NCBI RefSeq assembly: GCF_009789195.1
Contig: NZ_WSTC01000016.1
Span: 1-64,000, forward strand
Length of the DNA: 64,000 nucleotides
Reading direction: 5' to 3'
From: Paenibacillus sp. MMS18-CY102
Lineage (GTDB): Bacteria > Bacillota > Bacilli > Paenibacillales > Paenibacillaceae
Part shown: positions 39,604-51,143 of the stretch, one piece after another
How the letters are laid out: each line of letters begins with the position of its first letter
Position numbering within the stretch: the first letter of the stretch is position 1
Notes under the pieces: model-generated
What the model was told of the DNA's origin: nothing
The model's input: the letters and a program-made list of their open reading frames with translations, nothing else
Database searches by the model: none
Translations under genes and position numbers: made by a program

Positions 39604-41565
39604 ATGCCTAAGTTTCTTGTCAAGCGATGGCACGGCATGCACCAGCTATGGGCATTCGTGCTGCTGCTATTCTTGTCGGCGGCACTCGCCTGGTACAATT
39701 GGGCGATCGGTCTGGCAGGGCTGCTTCTGACGATATCAGCCGGGGCGTATTCGGTTTATGCGGAGCGCGCCTTTCGGAGGGATCTCAAATCTTATCTTGG
39801 TACGTTATCGTATCGGGTTAAGAAGGCGGGCAGCGAAGTTATTGGGGAATTGCCTTTTGGCATCATTATCTATAATGATGAGCGGACGGTAGAATGGAAT
39901 AATGCTTATGTGGCACGGATGTTTGGCCAAGATTCAGTGGTCGGCACGCCCATTCATGAACTATTCCCTTCGCTGAAGGAAAGCAAGAATAGCGAAGGCA
40001 TCTATGAGGCCGCGCTAGGCTCGCGCATCTTTGAGCTTAACTTCAAGAGCAAGGAGCGCCTGGTCTACATCCATGACATTACGACGATGTGGCAGCTCGG
40101 GCGCAAGTATGAAGATGAGAAGCTGGCGATCGGCATCGTCCTGATGGATAACCTCGAAGAGGTAACACAGGGGATGGATGACCAACAGCGTACGACTATG
40201 CTATCTAAGGTGACGACGGAAATTACCGACTGGGCGCAAAAATACCATACGTATTTAAAGCGGCTCAACTCGGACCGTTTTCTTATTATTACGGACCAAA
40301 AAACACTCAAGCAGCTGGAGCACAGCCGGTTCGAGCTGCTTGACGAAGTGCGTGAGATGACCGCCGAACACAAAATTCCAGTGACGCTCAGCATAGGCTT
40401 CGCAGCCGGTGCAGAAACGGTGACGGAGCTCGGCCAATGGGCGCAGACGAGCCTAGATATTGCACTTGGGCGCGGCGGCGACCAAGCAGCAGTGAAAGTG
40501 GGCGAGCGGCAATCGTTCTATGGCGGCAAGTCGAATGCCGTGGAGAAGCGGACACGGGTACGCGCGCGCGTCGTCGCGCACGCGCTACGGGATATGATTC
40601 GGGAGAGCGACAATGTCGTCATTATGGGGCATCGGATGCCCGATATGGACGCCATTGGAGCAGCGCTTGGCGTGTTGAAAGCAGCGCAGCTGTTTAATAA
40701 AGAAGCTTATATCGTGCTTGAGGGTGTGAATCCAGCGATTCAACGCATGATGGAGATGCTGCGGGAGGACGAACGGATTATTAAACGTTTTGTTACGCCT
40801 GAGCAGGCGCTTCATCTTGTGGATTCGAAGACCCTGGCAGTTGTCGTTGATACGCATAAAGCTTCGATGGTCAAGGAGCCTAGGCTGCTGCAACAGACTG
40901 ACCGTATCGTCGTGGTCGACCATCATCGGCGGAGTGAAGAATTTATTAGCAAATCGGTGCTTGTCTATATGGAGCCCTACGCTTCCTCCGCATGTGAGCT
41001 TGTAACTGAATTGCTGCAGTACATTCATGAACGCGTAGTATTGGATGTGCGGGAGGCAACGGCGTTGCTGGCAGGCATAACGGTTGATACGAAGAGCTTC
41101 TCTCTTCGTACAGGCGCCAGGACGTTCGAGGCGGCTTCGTTCCTGCGGCGGAACGGTGCAGATTCCACCCTTATTCAGCGGATGCTGAAGGAGGATCTGG
41201 AAGAGTATATTCTCAAAGCGGATATTATCAAACACGCCGAAGTGTTGTACGATCATATTGCGATTGCAGTTACCGATCCAGGACGCAAATATTCGCAGCT
41301 GCATATCGCGCAATCAGCGGACACATTGCTCAACATGACGGGCATCTATGCTTCATTCGTCATTAGTGAGCGGCCTGACGGCTTGATTGGAGTTAGCGCC
41401 CGTTCGCTTGGCGCGATGAATGTACAGGTTGTCATGGAGCGTCTTGGCGGCGGCGGCCATCTAACGAATGCCGCAGCGCAGATGGAATGTAAGGTGCAGG
41501 ATGCCGCGACGCGGCTAAAACATATTTTGGATGAGATCGAGAAGGAAGAGGGGTTATTCGAATGA
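39604..41565 (+). CDS. gdpP: Cyclic-di-AMP phosphodiesterase GdpP
   Basis: A 653-residue membrane enzyme that degrades c-di-AMP. Two helices cover about 13-55, then a PAS-like domain (about 85-160), a degenerate GGDEF domain (GRGGDQ at 289-294) and a DHH-DHHA1 catalytic part with [11 protein letters not shown] (342-352), VDTHK (D416), VDHH (438-441) and [10 protein letters not shown]. All DHH metal ligands appear intact. The stop overlaps rplI. Confidence 0.96.
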   Translation: MPKFLVKRWHGMHQLWAFVLLLFLSAALAWYNWAIGLAGLLLTISAGAYSVYAERAFRRDLKSYLGTLSYRVKKAGSEVIGELPFGIIIYNDERTVEWNNAYVARMFGQDSVVGTPIHELFPSLKESKNSEGIYEAALGSRIFELNFKSKERLVYIHDITTMWQLGRKYEDEKLAIGIVLMDNLEEVTQGMDDQQRTTMLSKVTTEITDWAQKYHTYLKRLNSDRFLIITDQKTLKQLEHSRFELLDEVREMTAEHKIPVTLSIGFAAGAETVTELGQWAQTSLDIALGRGGDQAAVKVGERQSFYGGKSNAVEKRTRVRARVVAHALRDMIRESDNVVIMGHRMPDMDAIGAALGVLKAAQLFNKEAYIVLEGVNPAIQRMMEMLREDERIIKRFVTPEQALHLVDSKTLAVVVDTHKASMVKEPRLLQQTDRIVVVDHHRRSEEFISKSVLVYMEPYASSACELVTELLQYIHERVVLDVREATALLAGITVDTKSFSLRTGARTFEAASFLRRNGADSTLIQRMLKEDLEEYILKADIIKHAEVLYDHIAIAVTDPGRKYSQLHIAQSADTLLNMTGIYASFVISERPDGLIGVSARSLGAMNVQVVMERLGGGGHLTNAAAQMECKVQDAATRLKHILDEIEKEEGLFE

Positions 41566-42008
41566 AAGTGATCTTTCTGCAGGATGTCAAAGGGCAAGGC
41601 AAGAAAGGTGAAGTAAAGGAAGTATCGGAAGGCTACGTACGCAACTTCCTGATGCCTAAGGGCCTTGTAAAGGAAGCAAACACAGGCAATGTTAATACGC
41701 TTAAGGCGCAGCAGGCGTCGGAGCAGAAGCGTAAAGATAAAGAGAAGGAAGATGCACAAGCGCTTGGCGTGAAGCTCAGCGAACTGACGGTCGTCATTAA
41801 TGCGAAGTCAGGCCAAGACGGCCGGTTGTTCGGCGCGATTACGAGCAAGCAAATTGCAGAAGCGCTCGAGGCACAAGTTGGCGTGAAGCTGGATAAGCGC
41901 AAAATCGAGCTAAACGATCCGATTCGGACACTCGGCGTGACGCAGGTACAGGTGAAGCTTCATCCTGAAGTGAAAGCGACGCTTAAGGTACAAGCGAAGG
42001 AAGAATAG
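41562..42008 (+). CDS. rplI: 50S ribosomal protein L9
   Basis: A 148-residue protein, [20 protein letters not shown]..., the L9 signature, with a long central helix. It overlaps the end of gdpP by 4 nt (ATGA). Confidence 0.97.
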   Translation: MKVIFLQDVKGQGKKGEVKEVSEGYVRNFLMPKGLVKEANTGNVNTLKAQQASEQKRKDKEKEDAQALGVKLSELTVVINAKSGQDGRLFGAITSKQIAEALEAQVGVKLDKRKIELNDPIRTLGVTQVQVKLHPEVKATLKVQAKEE

Positions 42009-42117
42009 AGAAGACAATCCGCTCGCGGAGGCAGGAGACGATGGTGCTCCTTCCCGCGGGCGGCTGTTCGTTACAGGGCAATTACAGGCAATATTCACCA
42101 CAGAAGGAGGGCTATCG

Positions 42118-43482
42118 ATGAGCATGAACCCGGATCAGCTGACGTTTGATCGCGTGCCGCCGCAAAATCTAGAGGCAGAGCAGGCGATTCTCGGCGCGGT
42201 GCTGCTTCAGGCGGAAGCGTTAATTACGGCGATGGAGCGGGTGAAGAGCGACGACTTCTACAGCTCTGCCCATCAACGGATTTACGAGGCGATGGTGGAA
42301 CTTGGCGAAAGTAACCAGCCGATCGACCTCGTTACTTTGACTGCTTACCTGCAGGACCGCCAGCTGCTGGAGGAAGCGGGCGGCATTACGTATTTGGCGA
42401 AGCTCGCTAACTCCGTACCGACGGCTGCGAACGTGGAGTACTACGCTCAGATCGTCGAAGAGAAATCGATGCTTCGCCGCCTCATTCGAACGGCCACGCA
42501 GATCGTCTCGAACGGCTATGCCGCAGAAGAGGATGTAGGAGCTCTGCTCGGCGAGGCGGAGCAAAAGATTCTCGAAATTTCTAACCGCCGCTCCAGTAGC
42601 GGCTTTGTCTCGATCCGGGACGTGCTTATGGAAGTCTTCGAGCGGGTAGAGATGCTGTACTCGCAAAAGGGAGGCTCGACGGGCATTCCGTCTGGGTTCT
42701 CCGATCTCGACAAAATGACATCGGGCTTTCAACGAAGCGACCTTATTATCGTAGCGGCCCGTCCATCTGTAGGCAAAACGGCATTCGCGCTGAACATCGC
42801 GCAGAATGTTGGCGTGCGTGCGAAGGAAACGGTCGCGATCTTTAGTCTTGAGATGAGCGCGGCCCAGCTCGTTCAGCGGATGGTGTGCGCAGAGTCTAAT
42901 GTTGATGCGAACCGGATGCGTACGGGTTTCCTCGAAGGGGACGATTGGGAGAAGCTGACGATGGCGATCGGTGCATTGTCGGAAGCGGAAATTTACATTG
43001 ACGATACGCCAGGTATAACGGTAGCGGATATTCGGGCAAAATGTAGACGACTCAAAAAAGAACGCAATCTCGGCATGATTCTCATCGACTACCTCCAGCT
43101 CATCCAAGGGCGGGGCAAAGCCGGCGAGAACCGCCAGCAGGAAGTATCCGAGATTTCCCGTACGCTGAAGCAAATCGCAAGGGAGCTTGAAGTGCCAGTA
43201 ATTGCACTATCCCAGCTTTCCCGGGGCGTAGAGCAGCGGCAGGACAAGCGCCCAATGATGTCTGACCTTCGGGAATCCGGTTCAATCGAGCAGGATGCTG
43301 ATATCGTTGCGTTCCTTTATCGGGATGATTACTACGATAAGGAATCGGAGAAGAAGAACATTATCGAGATTATTATTGCCAAGCAGCGGAATGGCCCGGT
43401 AGGTACGGTCGAGCTTGCATTCTTGAAGCAATTTAACAAATTCGTCGGTCTTGACCGCCAGCATCAAGAGTCGGCTTCATAA
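42118..43482 (+). CDS. dnaB: Replicative DNA helicase
   Basis: A 454-residue hexameric helicase (called DnaC in B. subtilis). The N-terminal domain begins RVPPQNLEAEQAILGAVLL. Walker A is ARPSVGKTAFAL and Walker B is MILIDYLQLIQG. AAGGAGGG lies before ATG 42118. The 109-nt gap after rplI has a GC-rich stem but no T tract. Confidence 0.97.
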   Translation: MSMNPDQLTFDRVPPQNLEAEQAILGAVLLQAEALITAMERVKSDDFYSSAHQRIYEAMVELGESNQPIDLVTLTAYLQDRQLLEEAGGITYLAKLANSVPTAANVEYYAQIVEEKSMLRRLIRTATQIVSNGYAAEEDVGALLGEAEQKILEISNRRSSSGFVSIRDVLMEVFERVEMLYSQKGGSTGIPSGFSDLDKMTSGFQRSDLIIVAARPSVGKTAFALNIAQNVGVRAKETVAIFSLEMSAAQLVQRMVCAESNVDANRMRTGFLEGDDWEKLTMAIGALSEAEIYIDDTPGITVADIRAKCRRLKKERNLGMILIDYLQLIQGRGKAGENRQQEVSEISRTLKQIARELEVPVIALSQLSRGVEQRQDKRPMMSDLRESGSIEQDADIVAFLYRDDYYDKESEKKNIIEIIIAKQRNGPVGTVELAFLKQFNKFVGLDRQHQESAS

Positions 43483-43492
43483 GTCTAAATTC

Positions 43493-43532
43493 CGAACAAT
43501 TGCATGGGTGACTGTGCAATTGTTCGCGTTTT
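43493..43532 (+). terminator. Terminator after dnaB
   Basis: CGAACAATTGCA (43493-43504) pairs with TGCAATTGTTCG (43515-43526), then CGTTTT. Confidence 0.85.
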
Positions 43533-43534
43533 AA

Positions 43535-43563
43535 TTGACTTTGATATAGGGGACTGATACACT
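43535..43563 (+). promoter_or_regulatory. purA promoter
   Basis: A -35 TTGACT (43535-43540) and a -10 TACACT (43558-43563) are 17 bp apart. The leader of about 140 nt has a hairpin (CGATGC/GCATCG, 43677-43694) directly before the ribosome binding site. No purine riboswitch is recognised. Confidence 0.7.
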
Positions 43564-43688
43564 ATTCATGCTGCCTTCTTTGCGATGGTGGTCGGTTTGT
43601 CCTGTCTGTAGAGGTCGAATGTAGACGCTATGGCTAGGGGGAACTTGGCGGCAATTGTCAGAAACAGCTATCATTTCGATGCATATAA

Positions 43689-44996
<1,308 letters not shown>

Positions 44997-45031
44997 AACT
45001 CAGTCGGGAACGGAACCCGGCAGGGCTTAGA

Positions 45032-45067
45032 AGCAGCCAGAGACGCGGTCTCTGGCTGCTTTTTGTT
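45032..45067 (+). terminator. Terminator after purA
   Basis: A perfect 13-bp stem, AGCAGCCAGAGAC with GTCTCTGGCTGCT around GCG, followed by TTTTTG. Confidence 0.93.
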
Positions 45068-45100
45068 GTTTAAAGTACCCAATGCCTGAAAGGGTCACCT

Positions 45101-45298
45101 CATTGCATTCTCTGCAATGGAATAGCATAACCATGTCCAATTTCGCGCCTCCCATTGCAGTTTGTACAATGGGAGGCGCTTCTTTTGCGATGAAAAGGAG
45201 GAAGTCGGCGAATATGGCTGATTGCCGTTGCACGGAATGCAATGATGGGCAATGTAGAGCTGATTGGATCGCGTGCCATTGTACACAATGCAATGGGC
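45101..45298. repeat. Cluster of CATTG/CAATG inverted repeats
   Basis: Four inverted repeats share a CATTG core: CATTGCA/TGCAATG (45101-45119); a 13-bp stem GCGCCTCCCATTG (45145-45157) and CAATGGGAGGCGC (45167-45179); TTGCA/TGCAA (45228-45242); and CCATTG/CAATGG (45276-45296). They fill a gap with no convincing gene between purA and the next CDS; 45299-45579 shows nothing further. Confidence 0.6.
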
Positions 45299-45579
45299 AG
45301 AGGATGATGGTGGGGAGAGTTTAGTGCGAAGTGTGCACGAATGGTAATGGTGTGAGGCGAGATACGAAGCGTGCCCGAGTTGCAATAGTGCGGGACGAAT
45401 AGTGTGAAGTATGTGCGAACTGTAATGTGACGGTGCAAGGCATATGTGGAGCGTGCCCTGGCGTCGCTTATTTTATGCAAAGTGGTTATACCTTCTGTTC
45501 GCGCTGCCCATACTGGTCATAGACGAGAAAAGGAGATTCCGCATTGTGTAGGGCTGTGCGGGAACGGAGGGACAATCAT

Positions 45580-46413
45580 ATGTGGAAAATGTTCAGCTGG
45601 GTTGGCCGCGCTATTGCGGTAGGGCTGATTGCCAGCTTTCTGTCGATTTGGACGACGGGCTATATCGTGAATAGTTATGTGGAATCGCTGCTGAAGCAGT
45701 ATAAGCTGCCGCTGGAAGTGGAGCCTTTTGCACTGTCTGGCGTGTGGGGCAAGCTGTGGGGGGCGGATACACCAAGTGGAGACGGCAAAGCGCTAGCAGA
45801 TAGCGATAACGGCGGTCAGTCCGCTACGGGGACGGATGGGGATGCGTCGGCGGGGGCGAACACCCCTAGCGATGCAGGAGAAGGCGGCAGTGAGATCGGC
45901 GATGGGAGCGATGGCGGCAGCAACAATGGCACGGGCACAGGCGAAGCGGAGACAGGCGCGGCGGAAAGCGGCGGCCAAGGAACGGGAGCGACAGGCACGA
46001 ACAGCGGGGACGGCCCGACTGATGCGAACGGATCGAATAAGACGGGGGCGAGCGGCGCTGACGGCAAGGACGGAACGGACAAGGACCCGGTAGCGGTCGA
46101 TGCATTTGGCGATGAGGAAGAGGGACCGATCACGGGGATGGGCGGCGGCACGGGACCGAAGGTGGAAGCGGGAGCGACTGCCATGACGGCGGAGGAAATC
46201 AACGCGGCGAAACAGCAGCTTACAGATGCGGATAAGAACCAACTGTTCACGATGCTGGCGACGAAGCTTCCGCAGAATGCTTGGCAGACAATCTCAGCCT
46301 ATGCAGAAGATGGATTAACGGAAGAAGAACTGACGAATATTCAACAAATCGTGGCGCAGCACTTGAGTGAAGAGGAATATAAAACCTTTATGAGCATTCT
46401 GAAAAAATATTAA
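45580..46413 (+). CDS. Hypothetical membrane protein with a low-complexity Gly/Ala/Asp/Thr segment
   Basis: A 277-residue protein with an N-terminal membrane helix (about 8-28), a long low-complexity region rich in Gly, Ala, Asp, Ser, Thr (about 65-185) and a helical C-terminus with MTAEEINAAKQQLTDADKNQ and LSEEEYKTFMSILKKY. Not recognised as a known family. The low-complexity part is probably an extracytoplasmic linker. ATG 45580 has GGAGGGAC upstream. It lies before an M23 peptidase, suggesting an envelope or spore role, but nothing shows it. Confidence 0.75.
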   Translation: MWKMFSWVGRAIAVGLIASFLSIWTTGYIVNSYVESLLKQYKLPLEVEPFALSGVWGKLWGADTPSGDGKALADSDNGGQSATGTDGDASAGANTPSDAGEGGSEIGDGSDGGSNNGTGTGEAETGAAESGGQGTGATGTNSGDGPTDANGSNKTGASGADGKDGTDKDPVAVDAFGDEEEGPITGMGGGTGPKVEAGATAMTAEEINAAKQQLTDADKNQLFTMLATKLPQNAWQTISAYAEDGLTEEELTNIQQIVAQHLSEEEYKTFMSILKKY

Positions 46414-46586
46414 TCCGATTGTCGAATCGATTTGTTTGCTTGAAACTTTTTTACTATGTTAAAGTATAGAGCGGAAACATTCAGAATGAGTGTTACGCTT
46501 TTTTTGTATGTGTTTATAGTTATAAATATCATAAAAATCCGTTTCTACTCTATAACCGAGCAAGAAGGAACAAGAAGGAGATTGTC

Positions 46587-48044
46587 ATGACCGTGAGCAA
46601 GGACCCTAAGTCTCAGCCGCAAGGCGTAACGGCCGTAAATCGATTTCGAAAAATCGCGATTCTAATTGCAGCTATCGTCGTCGTTGGCGTAATCGGAGCA
46701 ATCAGCGGCAAACAGTATATTAAAGCAAATACAGTTGATTATTATAATGTGTTGATGAACGGCAAGCCGGTTGGCACAGTGGACAAGCCCGAGACCGTAG
46801 AGGCGATGCTGTTGCAAAAGGCAGATCAAGTGAAGAAGGATCATCCGAACATTAACATGGTGCTCGATACGGGCAAAGTATCCTACACCGCAGACAGCGG
46901 TTATAAGGCGGAGCCGGAGACGGCCGCGACGCTTACGAAGCTGGAAGGCATGCTGACTGCCTATGCGACAGGCGTTGAAGTGAAGGTGGATGGCAAAGTT
47001 GTCGGCGTCGTGAAGGACCGTGAAACGGCAGACCGGATCATGCAGCGCGTGAAGGACAAGTATACGCCGGATGCGGCAAAGGCGAAGGAAGTAACGGCGC
47101 TTGCTTTCAATGCCGATGCAGCGGATAACAGCGCTACCGATACGAAACCAAAGCTGAAGCAGATCAACATCGTTGAGAAGGTTGACACAGCAGCGGTTAA
47201 AGTTGACCCTTCGAAAGTTTTAGACGAGACGGCACTTTACAAAAAGCTTGTTGTAGGCAGCACGAGCAACACGAAGTATACCGTTAAAGACGGCGATTGC
47301 GTCGGCTGTATTGCGGACAAGTTTGATATTCCAAAGCAAATTATTTATCAGAACAATCCTTGGATTAATGACGATTTGATTAAAGTGGGCGATGTGCTTG
47401 ACCTTACTGTGTTGAAGCCGGAAGTAACGGTGCGTACGGTGGAGAGCGTAGCTGAGATCGTCATGACGGACCCGCAGGTGGTCATTCAGGCGAGCGCCAA
47501 CATGAAGAAGGGCGAATCGAAGGTGCTGCAAGAGGGCAGCGGCGGCATGAAGAAGCTGACTTATCGCCTGACGAAAGATAACGGCTACCTCACCAGCGAG
47601 GAATTGATCGGCTACGAGATTATGAAGAAGGGCACGCCGAAGATCGTCGTGAAGGGGACGAAAGTTATTCTTGGCGAAGGGTCTGGCATGTTCGCATGGC
47701 CGGTATCCGGCCACTCGATGACGAGCAGCTTCGGCAGGCGCTGGGGCAAAATGCATGAAGGCATCGACCTCGTCGGCAAAAGCACGATTATGGCGGCAGA
47801 TGATGGTGTAGTCGAATTTGCTGGCGTTAAGAACGGTTACGGCAATTGCGTCATTATTAATCATAAAAACGGATATAAGACGTTGTACGGGCATATGAGC
47901 TCGATTGCAGTGACAGAAGGCCAAGTCGTCGAGAAGGGCGATAAGGTTGGCGTAATGGGCAACACGGGGCATTCGACCGGAACGCACTTGCATTTTGAGA
48001 TTGAGAAGAACGGCGTTGTTCAAAATCCGCTGAAATATTTGTAA
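46587..48044 (+). CDS. M23 family metallopeptidase with LysM-like domain
   Basis: A 485-residue membrane-anchored peptidase (N-terminal helix about 22-40). It has a LysM-like domain (about 231-275; YTVKDGDCVGCIADKFDIP), a G5-like region (about 280-360) and a C-terminal LytM domain with H390/D394 (HEGIDL), H436 (YGHM) and H467/H469 (THLHFE). All zinc and catalytic residues look intact, so it probably cleaves peptidoglycan cross-bridges. The CVGC pair in the LysM part is unusual. ATG has AGAAGGAG upstream. Confidence 0.9.
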   Translation: MTVSKDPKSQPQGVTAVNRFRKIAILIAAIVVVGVIGAISGKQYIKANTVDYYNVLMNGKPVGTVDKPETVEAMLLQKADQVKKDHPNINMVLDTGKVSYTADSGYKAEPETAATLTKLEGMLTAYATGVEVKVDGKVVGVVKDRETADRIMQRVKDKYTPDAAKAKEVTALAFNADAADNSATDTKPKLKQINIVEKVDTAAVKVDPSKVLDETALYKKLVVGSTSNTKYTVKDGDCVGCIADKFDIPKQIIYQNNPWINDDLIKVGDVLDLTVLKPEVTVRTVESVAEIVMTDPQVVIQASANMKKGESKVLQEGSGGMKKLTYRLTKDNGYLTSEELIGYEIMKKGTPKIVVKGTKVILGEGSGMFAWPVSGHSMTSSFGRRWGKMHEGIDLVGKSTIMAADDGVVEFAGVKNGYGNCVIINHKNGYKTLYGHMSSIAVTEGQVVEKGDKVGVMGNTGHSTGTHLHFEIEKNGVVQNPLKYL

Positions 48045-48079
48045 ACGAAATGGCTTGTAAGGCAGCTCTTATCGCAGAA

Positions 48080-48125
48080 AGCATCGTATGGCCGGTCGGA
48101 CCCGACGGCATACGGTGCTTTTTTA
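48080..48125 (+). terminator. Terminator after the M23 peptidase gene
   Basis: A long stem (GCATCGTATGGCCG with CGGCATACGGTGC, minor mismatches) is followed by six T. Confidence 0.88.
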
Positions 48126-48176
48126 TTATGATCGGATAAGGCGGGCGGCGAAATGTGGGGGAGGCGGACGCCGATG

Positions 48177-48332
48177 TTATTGGGCAGCAGGAAGGGGCAG
48201 CGGCTGATGTACAGGGGATGCCGTTACGGAGGCTACAGCAACGTTGCTCTGGCTTAAAGCTAAGGCTAAGAACAGGGCTGTGCTTGCGGTTTGGGTTAAT
48301 CGGTTCATTTTGCGGCGAGTCTTTTTGCTCAA
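48177..48332 (-). CDS. Possible short secreted peptide
   Basis: A 51-residue frame starting at TTG 48332, with GAGGTGA 5 nt upstream. It looks like a signal peptide: basic KKTRRK, a hydrophobic stretch TALFLALAL and a VAVA cleavage-type site, leaving a short Pro-rich mature piece (SVTASPVHQPLPLPAAQ). A TATAAT lies upstream on the same strand at 48361-48366. No homologue is recognised; it could be chance. Confidence 0.4.
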   Translation of the reverse strand: MSKKTRRKMNRLTQTASTALFLALALSQSNVAVASVTASPVHQPLPLPAAQ

Positions 48333-48531
48333 TGGTTTCACCTCGAATTCTAATAGGTTCATTATAGCGGCCAAAGTTAAACAGAGTATGAATGGAATGT
48401 TAAAATTAGATTAGCGCGCAATGGACAATGTTTCTCACAACATGAAGGAACTTTCATTGGGACAGGCAACTTCCATATGTTAAACTAGTGATGATCGATA
48501 CGAAAAATTATAACGGGCGGGCGGTGGAGCC
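48333..48531 (+). other. Upstream region of walR
   Basis: About 200 nt with no gene on the plus strand. A hairpin, ATGAA/TTCAT, lies near 48440-48460. No convincing promoter for walR could be chosen. Confidence 0.3.
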
Positions 48532-49311
48532 ATGCACGGCAAAATATTAGTCGTTGACGACGAACAACCAATTGCGGATATTCTCAAGTTTAACTTGGAA
48601 AAAGAGGGATACGAGGTTATCTGTGCGTTCGATGGCGGCGAGGCAGTGCGATTAGCATATGAAGAGCGGCCGGATTTGATGCTACTTGATCTCATGCTTC
48701 CGGTGAAAGACGGTACGGACGTGTGCCGCGAGGTGCGCGCTGGCTTGCAGCTGCCGATTATTATGCTTACAGCAAAAGATACGGAGCTGGACAAGGTGCT
48801 GGGCCTCGAGCTTGGCGCTGATGATTACGTGACAAAGCCGTTCAGCACGCGTGAGCTGCTGGCGCGGGTGAAGGCGCAATTGCGGCGGCAGAAGAAAGTA
48901 AGCGAAGCGGTCCAAGAGGCGCAATCTGCAGCTGCCGATGCAATTGCAGGAGGAGCTTCAGGTTCTACGGCGGCTGAGCCAGAGAAGAACGGATTGACGA
49001 TTTTTAACTTATTCATCGATACCGACATGTATGTCGTCTATAAGAACAACGAGCCGCTCGACCTGACCCATCGGGAGTACGAGCTGGTTTATTATCTCGC
49101 GCGCAACAGCGGCAAGGTAATGACGCGGGAGCATTTGCTGCAGGCGGTATGGGGCTTCGAATATTTCGGTGACGTGCGGACCGTTGATGTAACGGTGCGG
49201 CGGTTGCGGGAGAAGATCGAGGATGACCCGAGCCGTCCCGAGTATATTATGACCAGGCGTGGCCTTGGTTATCTGATGCGCAATCCCAAATCTGGCGGCT
49301 TCGGCTTCTGA
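48532..49311 (+). CDS. walR: Response regulator WalR (YycF)
   Basis: A 259-residue OmpR-type regulator of cell-wall metabolism. The receiver has D53 in [10 protein letters not shown] and K103-type [11 protein letters not shown]. The C-terminal winged helix has [19 protein letters not shown]. About 30 residues of Ala/Gly/Ser linker (about 126-155) separate the domains, more than in B. subtilis. It overlaps walK by 1 nt. Confidence 0.96.
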   Translation: MHGKILVVDDEQPIADILKFNLEKEGYEVICAFDGGEAVRLAYEERPDLMLLDLMLPVKDGTDVCREVRAGLQLPIIMLTAKDTELDKVLGLELGADDYVTKPFSTRELLARVKAQLRRQKKVSEAVQEAQSAAADAIAGGASGSTAAEPEKNGLTIFNLFIDTDMYVVYKNNEPLDLTHREYELVYYLARNSGKVMTREHLLQAVWGFEYFGDVRTVDVTVRRLREKIEDDPSRPEYIMTRRGLGYLMRNPKSGGFGF

Positions 49312-51143
49312 TGAGCGGCATTCGGCTGTTCCGGACCGTTCAGGTTAAGCTGATTATTATTTATGTGCTGCTGATTCTAATCGCTATGCAGCTTATTGGC
49401 GTATATTTTATTAGCACGGTTAAGAATTCGCTGACGGAGAGCTTCACGAGCAATCTGAAGGATCAGGCGAACCTGCTGTCCGAGATGGCGGCGCCGACGC
49501 TGGCGGGCAAGACGGTTGACCCAGACAGCCAACAGCCGGATTCGGCTGAAGGGCTGAGCTATGTCGTCCGCAACCTGTTTAGCATCAGCGAAGCTGAGAT
49601 TCAGGTGCTCGACAGCAGCGGCAAAGTATTGGCAACCTCTGATGCGTCGCATCAGTCCTATATCGGCAAGAAGAATACATCGCTTGCGGTGACGCGGGCG
49701 CTCCAGTCGATTCGGGACAATGAGGAAGAGATCGTCGACGAGGACAATGTGAAGAAGAAAATAATCGCGCAGCCCGTTACCTACGAGGGCGGCCGCGTCG
49801 TCGGGGCGGTATATATCGTCGCTTCGATGAACGACCTGTACGATACGATGGACCGGGTAAACCGGATCTTCGTGTCGGGTACGCTAATCGCACTTGGGCT
49901 AACGGGTGTGCTAGGCATCTTGCTTGCCCATACGATTACGAATCCGATTAAGGTGCTGACGCGTTCGGCAGCGGCTGTCGCGGAAGGGCGCTTCGACCAG
50001 CAGGTGAAGGTGCTCGGCGATGATGAAATTGGCCGGCTGAGCGAGGCGTTCAACGATATGACGAAACGGCTTCGGGAAGCGCTATCAGTAAATGAGGAGG
50101 AGCGGGAGAAGCTCGCTTCCGTCCTCGCGAATATGAGTGACGGCGTGGTTGCCTCGGACGAGAGCGGCATGGTCATCGTCTCTAACCGGCGCGCGCTGGA
50201 GCTGCTCGACGTTAACGCTTGTGAAGGCTGCGAGCTGGCGATGCTGCTCGGCATGGAAGGCGATGAAGCAGTGGAACTGCTGCAGAGCGGAGGCTCGAGG
50301 CTGCTTCGCAAGACCAATGACGACGGCGAATGGCTGCTTCGCGTTACGTTCACGCCGGTTCATCGGCGGGACAAGGGCACGACTGGCACGATTGCCGTGC
50401 TCGAGGATGTAACGGAGCAAGAGAAATTGGAGCAATCGCGGCGTGAGTTTGTCGCGAATGTGTCCCATGAATTGCGTACGCCGCTAACGACGATTCGAAG
50501 CTATGCGGAGGCGTTGGATGATGGGGCGCTGGATGAGCGGCAGCTTGCGGACCGGTTCGTCAGCGTTATTCGCAACGAGACAGAGCGGATGATCCGGCTT
50601 GTAACGGATTTGCTGCATCTGTCCCGGTTCGATTCCAATCAGGTGCCGCTGCGGCGCCGTGCGACGAGCGTGCCGGAGCTGCTGGAGGAGGCGGCCGACC
50701 GGTTTGCTTTCCAAACGAGCCAGAAAGGCATTCGTACAGAGGTCCATATTGCGGAGGGCGTAGGTACGGTGTGGCTGGACCGTGATGGCATCGACCAGGT
50801 GCTGGACAATCTGATTTCTAATGCGATTAAATACACGCTGGATGGCGGCACCATTGTGTTGACGGCGCGCAAGCCGGAGATGAATGCAATCGCGATAAGC
50901 GTGAGGGATAGCGGCATTGGCATTCCGAAGAAGGATCTGGGACGGATCTTTGATCGCTTCTATCGTGTTGATAAAGCACGGTCCCGCAACATGGGAGGAA
51001 CCGGCCTTGGCTTGTCCATTGCCCGGGAAATTGTCCGTGCGCATAGTGGGACAATTACGCTAGAATCCGAGCTGAATGAAGGCACGACGGTGATGTTCAC
51101 GTTGCCGGCACCCGACATTCGGGAAGGGGGCGAGCCGGCATGA
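49311..51143 (+). CDS. walK: Sensor histidine kinase WalK (YycG)
   Basis: A 610-residue membrane kinase: two helices (about 12-34 and 188-208) flank an extracellular sensor, then HAMP (about 209-260), PAS (about 265-370), the HisKA site VSHELRTPL (H386) and HATPase with NLISNAIKYT and GTGLGLSIA. It phosphorylates WalR. Start ATG overlaps the walR stop. Confidence 0.96.
   Translation: MSGIRLFRTVQVKLIIIYVLLILIAMQLIGVYFISTVKNSLTESFTSNLKDQANLLSEMAAPTLAGKTVDPDSQQPDSAEGLSYVVRNLFSISEAEIQVLDSSGKVLATSDASHQSYIGKKNTSLAVTRALQSIRDNEEEIVDEDNVKKKIIAQPVTYEGGRVVGAVYIVASMNDLYDTMDRVNRIFVSGTLIALGLTGVLGILLAHTITNPIKVLTRSAAAVAEGRFDQQVKVLGDDEIGRLSEAFNDMTKRLREALSVNEEEREKLASVLANMSDGVVASDESGMVIVSNRRALELLDVNACEGCELAMLLGMEGDEAVELLQSGGSRLLRKTNDDGEWLLRVTFTPVHRRDKGTTGTIAVLEDVTEQEKLEQSRREFVANVSHELRTPLTTIRSYAEALDDGALDERQLADRFVSVIRNETERMIRLVTDLLHLSRFDSNQVPLRRRATSVPELLEEAADRFAFQTSQKGIRTEVHIAEGVGTVWLDRDGIDQVLDNLISNAIKYTLDGGTIVLTARKPEMNAIAISVRDSGIGIPKKDLGRIFDRFYRVDKARSRNMGGTGLGLSIAREIVRAHSGTITLESELNEGTTVMFTLPAPDIREGGEPA

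Noticed and set aside
45082-45324. An 80-codon plus-strand frame with repeated Cys pairs
   Set aside because: No ribosome site, and the Cys pattern comes from the CATTG repeats. Frames on the other strand show similar repeats, so it is better explained as repeat DNA.
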